Source: Geosporobacter ferrireducens
GTDB lineage: Bacteria > Bacillota > Clostridia > Peptostreptococcales > Thermotaleaceae
Assembly: GCF_001750685.1 (NCBI RefSeq)
Contig: NZ_CP017269.1
Span: 5,001,416-5,065,415 of the forward strand
Direction: 5' to 3'
DNA length: 64,000 bases
In this document: positions 17,992-24,113 of the stretch, one piece after another
How the letters are laid out: each line of letters begins with the position of its first letter
Position numbering within the stretch: the stretch's first letter is position 1
Program-made: the position numbers and the translations under genes
The notes under the pieces: model-generated
The model's input: only the letters and a program-made list of their open reading frames with translations
Databases searched by the model: none
What the model was told of the DNA's origin: nothing

Positions 17992-19629
17992 TTAATCGTT
18001 CGATTCGTACTTACTCCACGAACGACCAAAAAGTTCATTTCCGTCAGATAAACGTAATATTGCAGTTTCTTCTAAAATTCTATGTGCATTCTCGGTTGTA
18101 GAATCAGCTTTATCAAAAGCAATAAAAACTTGGCGTTTGGTAGACTGATAACGTTCCAATATATGTTCCAAGTGAACATCTTCAATACGTTTGAGAATGT
18201 TTGAGTCGTGGATGATAGCAGGAACTGGACGTAATTCAAGAATACTCAAATCATAAACAACTAGACTTTTGAAGGCAGTTCCTTCACTTGTGTTGCCAGG
18301 AGTCTCAAAAATAATATCTTTTTGAGGAGAGATATATAAAAGAGGAGCAGTTTCTTGCTTTTCAGTTACTACCCTATTAATTAATTCCATCCTAGAATTA
18401 ATATCGTCTTGAATCTCACCTATTTTTTCAGATTGTTGCAACAGTAGCTTTTCTAATTTTTGTTCTGCTTCAGCTCGAGCATCTTGTAGCTCTTTTTGAT
18501 GAACCAACTCTGATGTTTCTTCTTCGAGTCTATCAATGCTCTTAGATACATTAACGCACTGGGAAAGCACTCTCTCAGACATTTCCTTTGCTATGCCGGA
18601 CTCTTCAATTTTCTTATTTAGACGATTTATTTCCTTATCGTACTCTTGGATTAGTGGTTGCAGTCGGTTTATTTCCTGATCCATTTCTTCACCTAAAATT
18701 TCTCTAATTCTTACATGAAAATGCTCTATCTCTGCAAATGCTTTTATATTAGCATTTGGAAAGAAGTTAGCTAAGGAATTAAATTCACTTTCAGTATTGG
18801 CCTTGCTATCAGGGATATTGCTCAAAATAGCATTGAGTTCTGATTGCAGGCGATTGCGCTTGCGAATAAAACTATTCAAATCTTTTTGAACTGCTGATAC
18901 CCTTTCAAATGTTTGTGTGTCAAAACCAAACATTGCCAATTGAGCTTCCTCACTGTTTTTCATCAGCTTTTGAAGCCTCTTTTTTAATGACTCAATTGCC
19001 TTTTTATTACTTTCTATTTTTTCAATGTCCACTTTCTGGCGCTGACGATTTTTTAGTTGTGAAGCTTTAATTCCAAGTTCTTCTTCCATACTTTTGATAG
19101 CTATAAGAATTTTGTAATGCCCAAAAAGTTTTAATAGAAAATCTACAGCCTTTTCATCTTGTTCACGAGGCTTCACTAACAATGGATATTTTTCAAGAGT
19201 GTTTTCGCGCCCGTAAATACGGAAAAAACGCTCTGTAATATCTGAAAACGAAAGAGCTGGAAGGCTTATTTTATATTCCTGAAATAAAAACCTTCGGTAA
19301 TCTTCAAGGGACAATTTTGCTATAAAATGATGCTCTTTATCACTTTGATAAACATTTTTAGGATCATCAGTGCTTCTATAAAAATAGTATGGTTGACCAT
19401 CAAACTCAAATTTGAAGTAAATTGTATGAGAGCCTATTTCTTTCTTTATATCTCCAGTCAGGGAGCAATAGCTTTCACCGCCGAATACATAATCTATAAT
19501 CCATAGAAATGTAGATTTTCCAATTGCATTGCTTCCACCTGTACTTCCTAGAACTGTATTCAGGCCTGAGTTGAAATAAATAGTATGATGGTCTGGAGCA
19601 AACTTATCGCATTTAATCTCTTTCAACAT
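17992..19629 (-). CDS. ABC-3C system ATPase, DUF2326 domain protein
   Basis: 545 residues from the ATG at 19629, which has AAGGGAGG ten bases upstream; a TTG at 19653 is less likely. The N-terminus has an SMC/RecN-like Walker A, GSTGGSNAIGKST (about 28-40). Long coiled-coil segments run from about 170 to 410. The C-terminal DUF2326 part contains the second half of the ABC head (SLVVYDLSILEL, FIAFDKADS). DUF2326 ATPases are the motor of predicted ABC-three-component conflict systems, thought to sense DNA or nucleoprotein and license an effector. It overlaps the middle-component gene by 17 bases. Confidence 0.85.
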   Translation of the reverse strand: MLKEIKCDKFAPDHHTIYFNSGLNTVLGSTGGSNAIGKSTFLWIIDYVFGGESYCSLTGDIKKEIGSHTIYFKFEFDGQPYYFYRSTDDPKNVYQSDKEHHFIAKLSLEDYRRFLFQEYKISLPALSFSDITERFFRIYGRENTLEKYPLLVKPREQDEKAVDFLLKLFGHYKILIAIKSMEEELGIKASQLKNRQRQKVDIEKIESNKKAIESLKKRLQKLMKNSEEAQLAMFGFDTQTFERVSAVQKDLNSFIRKRNRLQSELNAILSNIPDSKANTESEFNSLANFFPNANIKAFAEIEHFHVRIREILGEEMDQEINRLQPLIQEYDKEINRLNKKIEESGIAKEMSERVLSQCVNVSKSIDRLEEETSELVHQKELQDARAEAEQKLEKLLLQQSEKIGEIQDDINSRMELINRVVTEKQETAPLLYISPQKDIIFETPGNTSEGTAFKSLVVYDLSILELRPVPAIIHDSNILKRIEDVHLEHILERYQSTKRQVFIAFDKADSTTENAHRILEETAILRLSDGNELFGRSWSKYESND

Positions 19630-19846
19630 AGCGAAGTAGCCTCCCTTCCTCAATTAATTCAATTTCTCCTAATGCAAATAAGCAATCTAATGCACTTAGA
19701 AAATCAGCCATGTCATATTTTCTTGACTTGGTTTTTTCGAATAGCTCTTTAGGTGACATATCCTGCTGTGCCAATTCCTCAAGAATGTCAGGGAAAAGAG
19801 CAATAATGCTTTTTGCATAGGGTGTTACTTTATTTGGTAATCTCAT
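19613..19846 (-). CDS. ABC-3C system middle component (MC6-like)
   Basis: 77 residues from ATG 19846 (MRLPNKVTPYAKS); a GTG at 19858 in the same frame is possible. A winged-helix-like pattern (DILEELAQQDMSPKELFEK, FLSALDCLFALGEIELIEEGR) matches the small middle component of ABC-3C systems, which bridges ATPase and effector. The similarity to the MC6 class is from remembered sequence pattern and needs a profile search. It overlaps both neighbours by 17 bases, so the three proteins are probably made in fixed ratio. Confidence 0.75.
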   Translation of the reverse strand: MRLPNKVTPYAKSIIALFPDILEELAQQDMSPKELFEKTKSRKYDMADFLSALDCLFALGEIELIEEGRLLRYVERD

Positions 19847-21068
19847 CGAACACCTCACACCTTTGTACGAAGTAGGAGATTATGATCTCACAAGCTTCTC
19901 TATATTTTCGTCCGGTCTTTTCGAATAATGTCTCAACAAGTAGATTATAAATAGCACTTTGGGATAATTGTGATTCGTTTGCATCTTCGTACATTCGTTT
20001 GACGTTTTTTGCAAACTTATCGACGTTTAGCTTGTTTTCTCCTGCCAACCGATCTAGTGCATCGTTAACTCCTTGATACAACCGCCGAACATCAAAAAGC
20101 ACCCTTTCTTTCAAACGTTTCTCAACGATTTTTTTCTCAACTTTCACAGGCTGTATTTTTAGTTGTGTGCCATCTGTAACATCCATCAAATCGACTTCAC
20201 GGAGCACCTGTTCAATTTGCTTTTCTATTGTATATCTTGATGTCGCTTCTCTCGCGACTACAAGAGTTTCTAAATCATGCTTTTCAGATATTAGAGCTAT
20301 TTTTTCTTCCAGAGAGGCATTTTGTATTTCCCGTTCACAGTCAACACAAAGAACAACTTCATCAGTTTCAGAAAGGCGGACGATCTTAGCATAATTAACA
20401 TCGTTGCCTTCTTTTTTTATGCCTAAAACTCTACTGCATTTTTGACATTTGCCCCCAGTTTCAGTTAAGAGAACTAAAGCGCGAGTGTTAATTGAAATTT
20501 CGTTTGCGGTTTCATAAGAGAAATTACTATATGTTGAAATGAAACTTATCTTGTCTTTTTCATCATTAAAGGACTGTATGTACTCATCAGTAACTTCCTT
20601 TACGCTATCTTCACAATTCCTGTTTTCAACATTTTGCACAGTGTAAAGAAATATTCCAGCGAGAAAATCTTCCAAGACAAATGCATCACGACTCGATATG
20701 GTTTCTTTTGTCATACCGTTAACTTTTTCAATGATTGTGTCAGGTTCAATTGCATTATCTGATGCAATGATGTCTTTCAAGGCAAGAACGATTAAGCTCC
20801 TTTTGTTGCTGTCCAACATTTGAAGGATATTCTGCTTAAAGAACTCTGAAACATCCTGAGGGTCGGCTGATAAAGCAGCATCAGTTACAATACGTGAAAG
20901 ATTTTTCTTGCCCTTTACTAAGTCAGAAGTAGTTCCATCATCGCTACGAACATCATAAGTAGACGCAACAGAAAGCAGCAAGGTACCGCACAACCACTTT
21001 TGTGTAATGCTCTTTGTTTTGCAATTTTTTAAAATTGTTGCCAAAGTACCAAAGCATAGCTTTTTCAT
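19830..21068 (-). CDS. ABC-3C system protein with treble-clef zinc site (CTD component)
   Basis: 412 residues from ATG 21068, with GAGGAG eight bases upstream; a TTG at 21086 is rejected. An N-terminal all-alpha half (SDLVKGKKNLSRI, NILQMLDSNKRSLIV) leads to a zinc knuckle, GGKCQKCSR and LCVDCERE, the scaffold of HNH-like treble clefs but without an obvious catalytic HNH histidine pair. The C-terminal helical part (LLVETLFEKTGRKYREAC, FVQRCEVFDEI) matches proteins that accompany DUF2326 ATPases. It is probably the effector or target-recognition part of the ABC-3C system. No catalytic motif could be assigned with certainty. Confidence 0.72.
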   Translation of the reverse strand: MKKLCFGTLATILKNCKTKSITQKWLCGTLLLSVASTYDVRSDDGTTSDLVKGKKNLSRIVTDAALSADPQDVSEFFKQNILQMLDSNKRSLIVLALKDIIASDNAIEPDTIIEKVNGMTKETISSRDAFVLEDFLAGIFLYTVQNVENRNCEDSVKEVTDEYIQSFNDEKDKISFISTYSNFSYETANEISINTRALVLLTETGGKCQKCSRVLGIKKEGNDVNYAKIVRLSETDEVVLCVDCEREIQNASLEEKIALISEKHDLETLVVAREATSRYTIEKQIEQVLREVDLMDVTDGTQLKIQPVKVEKKIVEKRLKERVLFDVRRLYQGVNDALDRLAGENKLNVDKFAKNVKRMYEDANESQLSQSAIYNLLVETLFEKTGRKYREACEIIISYFVQRCEVFDEITK

Positions 21069-21095
21069 ACATGCGTCTCCTCTCAATAGATTTAA

Positions 21096-21311
21096 TTAGT
21101 TGGAAGTATCATCGTCCACGTAATCGACAATGTCGCCAATGTTGACATTAAGAGCTTTACATATTCTTCCTAGCACATCCATACTTACTGGCAAATCTTT
21201 GCTCATTTTTGCTAACGTAGTCGACGTTAAATTTGTTTTCGCCATTAAATCTTTTTTCATCATTTTTTTATCAATTAAGAGCTTCCATAATTTGTTATAA
21301 CTAAAAGCCAT
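21096..21311 (-). CDS. XRE/Cro-type transcriptional regulator
   Basis: 71 residues from ATG 21311 with GGAGGC eight bases upstream; the open frame extends further 5' without a credible start. It is a compact lambda-repressor-like HTH (LMAKTNLTSTTLAKMSKDLP, MDVLGRICKALNVNIGDIV) of the YozG type, lacking a dimerisation or protease domain. It is the first gene of the leftward defence operon and probably controls it. It is also the only Cro/C1-like protein near the left end of the prophage, so it could be the lysogeny repressor. Confidence 0.88.
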   Translation of the reverse strand: MAFSYNKLWKLLIDKKMMKKDLMAKTNLTSTTLAKMSKDLPVSMDVLGRICKALNVNIGDIVDYVDDDTSN

Positions 21312-21362
21312 TTTAAATCGCCTCCAAGCACAATTGGATGGTAACCAAGACGTGTCTTTACT

Positions 21363-21391
21363 ATTATAGCAATTTACTAAGCGAATTACAA
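21363..21391 (-). promoter_or_regulatory. Sigma-A type promoter of the defence operon with flanking inverted repeat
   Basis: On the minus strand TTGTAA (-35, 21386-21391) is 17 bases from a perfect TATAAT (-10, 21363-21368), 52 bases upstream of the XRE start. TAAGCG (21378-21383) and CGCTTA (21407-21412) are inverted around the -35 and could be a regulator-binding site. Confidence 0.75.
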
Positions 21392-21470
21392 TCATATATC
21401 TAAAAACGCTTACTAGAACTTTATAAATACTTAGTTTTATCTTGTTTTGAGGATTAGGTAAATATTTGAG

Positions 21471-21503
21471 GAGTCTCAGCGGAGTGTCAGAGGAGTCTCA
21501 GCT
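21471..21503. repeat. Three 11-bp tandem repeats (candidate operator)
   Basis: GAGTCTCAGCG, GAGTGTCAGAG and GAGTCTCAGCT follow one another with an exact 11-bp period, about one helical turn, 80 bases upstream of the leftward promoter. The regular phase suggests cooperative protein binding, perhaps by the XRE regulator. Confidence 0.6.
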
Positions 21504-21673
21504 GAGGATTTTAGGAACTCTAGCTATTAAAATTTAAATAGATGGTAAGACAAGCTGATTTCTAGGAAAGACATCTGTAAATGGAAAAGTCTGATAGCTT
21601 ACCAACTATGAAAAATATCATATGCCCGATTTTCATCAAAGGTATATCGAGGAAAAGGAAGGAGGGAAAAGAA

Positions 21674-21817
21674 ATGGCAAAACGTAATACACGCCAAACA
21701 TCCAAGAAAGTTGCTTCAAAGGCAAGTAAAATTCTCAACGATGGACGTTACAGCAAAAATTCTAAATCAGTTGCTGGCAGTGCTTTAAGTCAAACGAGAC
21801 TAAGCAAAAAGAAATAG
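21674..21817 (+). CDS. Small basic protein, unknown function
   Basis: 47 residues from ATG 21674 with AGGAGGG seven bases upstream; an upstream in-frame ATG at 21581 lacks a binding site. The protein is rich in Lys, Arg and Ser (MAKRNTRQTSKKVASKASK, then SKSVAGSALSQTR), without hydrophobic stretches. It recalls short conserved proteins of unknown function widespread in bacteria, often near mobile genes. Nucleic-acid binding is plausible from charge only. It lies at the border of the defence operon and the phage genes. Confidence 0.6.
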   Translation: MAKRNTRQTSKKVASKASKILNDGRYSKNSKSVAGSALSQTRLSKKK

Positions 21818-21824
21818 TTTCAGT

Positions 21825-22076
21825 GATAGGCAGAGACAGATTTGAATAATCAGCCTGCCTATCTTCCTCAAAGGTAGTAATCAGTAAAGAGCATTTATCG
21901 CTCAACCAAAATAAATCTCAAAGTCCTAGTGCGCATACGGACGGCGGGATGCATAAGAGTTCAGAACACAGTGATAAAGACTGTGTTTGGAATGAAGATG
22001 CACCCACCGTAATTTCGTGTGCCCTTATTTAGGACAAGCGGAGTCTGTGGTCATCTTCATCACAGGCTCTTTTTGT
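21825..22076 (+). ncRNA. Candidate structured RNA with terminator-loop pseudoknot
   Basis: About 250 gene-free bases hold successive stems: GATAGGCAG/CTGCCTATC (21825-21863), GAGC/GCTC (21889-21903), AACACAGT/ACTGTGTT (21965-21987) and a terminator GAGTCTGTG/CACAGGCTC with T-tract (22041-22074). The terminator loop contains CATCTTCAT (22052-22060), exactly complementary to ATGAAGATG at 21992-22000, so a pseudoknot or antiterminator pairing is possible. It could be a small RNA or an attenuating leader for the sigma-like gene at 22115. I recognise no named family. Confidence 0.55.
22041..22074 (+). terminator. Intrinsic terminator ending the structured RNA
   Basis: Nine-base-pair stem with one G-U pair, 11-nt loop and TTTTT, 40 bases before the next gene. 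Confidence 0.8.
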
Positions 22077-22077
22077 A

Positions 22078-22103
22078 TTCCGCCGCCTGATGCCAGGACG
22101 GAA
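22078..22103 (+). promoter_or_regulatory. Leader hairpin with 16-nt loop (copy D)
   Basis: TTCCG/CGGAA enclose a 16-nt loop containing GATGCCAGGA, immediately before the binding site of the sigma-like gene. It resembles the loops at 22670, 52695 and 58470. Confidence 0.5.
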
Positions 22104-22114
22104 AGGAATACTTT

Positions 22115-22663
22115 ATGAAGATTCGAGTTTTATATGAAGACAACATCAAAAATGGTCACAAGAACTACACCACAATTGAAATTCCAGATGGAGATTACAG
22201 CGTTATGCTGGACATTGACTATGAGCAACGTCTTGCAGAGGCAAAGCCTGAAAAGAAAGCAGAAGTTAAGCGTTGTGAGACTTTACAGGAAATGTTCGAA
22301 CTAATGAATTCCAAAGAATACAACCACTGGCGCCGCTATCATAGGCATCTTGGCAATCCGAAGACACCTTATCGTAAAGATGATCAGGCTGAAGATGAAA
22401 CAGATGTTATGGATACATTTGCAGATAACTCTCAAGAAATAGAGCGTTCTAACCAATACGAGTACGAGGATGTTTGTAAATGGATACGCAAGGTACTCGG
22501 TAAAAAAGAAGATTGGGCGGATATGTTTATCGCAGTTCGCATAGACGGTATGTCAATCCGCGAATATGCCAGCTCCATAGGTGCTGATGAAAACAACATT
22601 ACTCAGAAGTTAAAACGAGCAACAAAAAAATTGGAACAAGAATATAAAAATCGTCAGATTTGA
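22115..22663 (+). CDS. Phage sigma-70-like transcription factor
   Basis: 182 residues. The C-terminal 60 residues (WADMFIAVRIDGMSIREYASS, ADENNITQKLKRATKKLEQEY) look like a sigma region 4 helix-turn-helix. The middle part (EYNHWRRYHRH) matches clostridial phage and conjugative-element proteins annotated as sigma factor-like. It is the first protein gene after the structured RNA and probably starts the rightward expression programme. AAAGGA precedes the ATG. Its stop codon lies at the 5' edge of the Rha leader hairpin. Promoter specificity cannot be predicted. Confidence 0.65.
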   Translation: MKIRVLYEDNIKNGHKNYTTIEIPDGDYSVMLDIDYEQRLAEAKPEKKAEVKRCETLQEMFELMNSKEYNHWRRYHRHLGNPKTPYRKDDQAEDETDVMDTFADNSQEIERSNQYEYEDVCKWIRKVLGKKEDWADMFIAVRIDGMSIREYASSIGADENNITQKLKRATKKLEQEYKNRQI

Positions 22664-22720
22664 CCTTCTCCCAAGGCTACCAGGTAGGAGGTCAAGACCT
22701 CCAAAAAAATTTAAGGAGGT
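22662..22720 (+). promoter_or_regulatory. Rha leader with alternative hairpins (copy A)
   Basis: Four segments can pair alternatively: GACCTTCT (22662-22669) with AGGAGGTC (22686-22693) around a 16-nt loop; GGAGGT (22687-22692) with ACCTCC (22697-22702); and ACCTCC with GGAGGT at 22715-22720, which is the Rha ribosome binding site. The 1:2 plus 3:4 state hides the binding site, the 2:3 state frees it. Confidence 0.5.
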
Positions 22721-22727
22721 AATTCTG

Positions 22728-23390
22728 ATGAGAGAATTAATACCTAAAGATCAATATGGTGTGTTTGCCGACACCAAAGATACGGCAAGAGTGGATAGTT
22801 TGTTTGTAGCAGAGTTCTTTGAGAAGGAACATAAAAATGTTCTGCGTGACATTGCTAAAATCACTGACCCCAAATCTGGGTTAAGCACAGAATTTGCTCA
22901 GCTCAATTTTGAGCCGACCTCATACACGGATGGTTGGAACAGAAAGCAAAAGGCTTATGCCATGACTCGTGATGGATTCACTATGTTGGTTATGGGATAT
23001 ACAGGGCAGAAAGCAATGAAGTTCAAAGAGTTATACATCAAACGCTTTAATGAAATGGAGCAGTTCATTAAAACTCTTGTTTCGGCTCGTAAGGAGTTCC
23101 CTTTACTGACAGACAACATTAAGTTACTTCATGAAAATCCAAAGCCATATCACTTCAGTAATGAATGCGATATGTTAAATCGCATCGTTATTGGAATGAC
23201 GGCAAAGCAGTTTAGATTAGCAAATGGAATTGCAAAAGGAAAAAGCATTCGACCTTACTTATCTGATGAGCAGATTACGATGCTAGACACATTACAAAAA
23301 GTAGATGTTGGTTTGTTAGTTGCTGTCCCAGATTATGGGCAGCGCAAGCGTTACCTGGAATGGTACAAAACCAAAATAGAGAAGAATTAA
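22728..23390 (+). CDS. Rha family phage regulatory protein
   Basis: 220 residues. The N-terminal Rha domain is clear: VDSLFVAEFFEKEHKNVLRD, followed by the domain end YAMTRDGFTMLVMGYTGQKA and FKELYIKRFNEME. The C-terminal 90 residues resemble the variable extension of phage antirepressors. Rha proteins affect lytic versus lysogenic choice in several phages; here it sits in the early region. AAGGAGGT precedes the ATG and may be sequestered by the leader. Confidence 0.9.
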   Translation: MRELIPKDQYGVFADTKDTARVDSLFVAEFFEKEHKNVLRDIAKITDPKSGLSTEFAQLNFEPTSYTDGWNRKQKAYAMTRDGFTMLVMGYTGQKAMKFKELYIKRFNEMEQFIKTLVSARKEFPLLTDNIKLLHENPKPYHFSNECDMLNRIVIGMTAKQFRLANGIAKGKSIRPYLSDEQITMLDTLQKVDVGLLVAVPDYGQRKRYLEWYKTKIEKN

Positions 23391-23404
23391 GGAGGGCTCT
23401 TACT

Positions 23405-23626
23405 ATGTTTTATGTGAAAGAAAGATTGAATGATTCCATGGAGATATCCATTGAAATAACAGATGAAAATGTTTTTTGCCGCTGCCCGATGTGTGCTGTT
23501 GAAGTAATGGTGGATATTGCAGAAATCCTAGGTGATGGTGAAAGTGATTTATTTGGTACTGCAATATATTGTAGCGAATGTAGTAAAAAAATTAGAGCCG
23601 GAGGTAGCTGTGATGAACATAAATAA
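23405..23626 (+). CDS. Small phage protein with CxxC zinc-ribbon motifs
   Basis: 73 residues from ATG 23405, preceded by AAGGAGGG. CRCPMCAVEV and YCSECSKKI provide four cysteines for one zinc site; between them lies an acidic helix (VDIAEILGDGESDLFG). I do not recognise a named family. Its end overlaps the ATG of the DUF4406 gene, indicating translational coupling in the early operon. Confidence 0.7.
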   Translation: MFYVKERLNDSMEISIEITDENVFCRCPMCAVEVMVDIAEILGDGESDLFGTAIYCSECSKKIRAGGSCDEHK

Positions 23627-24044
23627 ATTCAATGCTGAAGGATACTATGACCCTACTCCGCATGAAGCACTAACTAATATAGTAAAAAAGGAAAAGGCAG
23701 CGTCAAAACCTGCCTTCCGTCCTTTGGTTTATATATGTGCCCCTTTTCACGGAGCTGTTAAGGAAAATGTATTAAAAGCCACTCAGTTTGCAGAATTTGC
23801 TTTCGATCGTGGATGTATCCCGCTGACTCCGCACCTTCTATTCCCTTTCATGGATGACAGTAATGAGAAAGAACGTGATCTTGCTATTTTCATGGACATC
23901 ATCCTTATGGGCAAGTGCCAGGAAGTCTGGGTGCTCGGTGATGTCATCTCAAAAGGCATGAGTATTGAAATTGAAAAGGCAAAGAAACGTAGACAACCGG
24001 TCAGATATTTCAATAAGGATTTTGAGGAGGTAGAGGCTTTATGA
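23613..24044 (+). CDS. DUF4406 (nucleoside deoxyribosyltransferase-like) protein
   Basis: 143 residues from ATG 23613 (MNINKFNAEGYYDP) with GGAGGT upstream. The core LVYICAPFHGAVKENV, CIPLTPHLLFPFMDD and CQEVWVLGDVISKGMSIEI follows the Rossmann-like nucleoside 2-deoxyribosyltransferase superfamily, to which DUF4406 belongs. GDVISKGMSIEIEKA corresponds to the nucleotide-binding part. A role in nucleotide metabolism or modification of host nucleotides is inferred. It overlaps both neighbours. Confidence 0.8.
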   Translation: MNINKFNAEGYYDPTPHEALTNIVKKEKAASKPAFRPLVYICAPFHGAVKENVLKATQFAEFAFDRGCIPLTPHLLFPFMDDSNEKERDLAIFMDIILMGKCQEVWVLGDVISKGMSIEIEKAKKRRQPVRYFNKDFEEVEAL

Positions 24045-24112
24045 AAAAAATAAAGGCAATACAGGCAAGATTTGAACATGGACAAAGACCTCGTTTGAAA
24101 GGAGGTCTTTAA
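24041..24112 (+). CDS. Very small ORF (23 codons)
   Basis: ATG overlaps the preceding stop (ATGA), and GAGGAGG lies upstream. It encodes a basic 23-residue peptide (MKKIKAIQARFEHG then QRPRLKGGL). Its last codons contain the AAAGGAGGT binding site of the primase gene, so it may mainly serve translational coupling. Protein function is unknown and expression uncertain. Confidence 0.35.
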   Translation: MKKIKAIQARFEHGQRPRLKGGL

Positions 24113-24113
24113 G

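Larger units (their letters stand above)
21312..21673. other. Divergent control region between defence operon and prophage
   Basis: It contains the leftward promoter at 21363-21391, inverted TAAGCG...CGCTTA sites around it and three 11-bp tandem repeats at 21471-21503. I could not identify a convincing rightward promoter. There is no gene. Confidence 0.6.

Noticed and set aside
21471..21503. Short tandem repeats as a CRISPR-like array
   Set aside because: Units are 11 bp, contiguous and without spacers; no cas genes are present.
21928..21960. GTGCG at the start of a structured region as a group II intron boundary
   Set aside because: No domain V-like hairpin or reverse transcriptase is present; GTGCG alone is too common.
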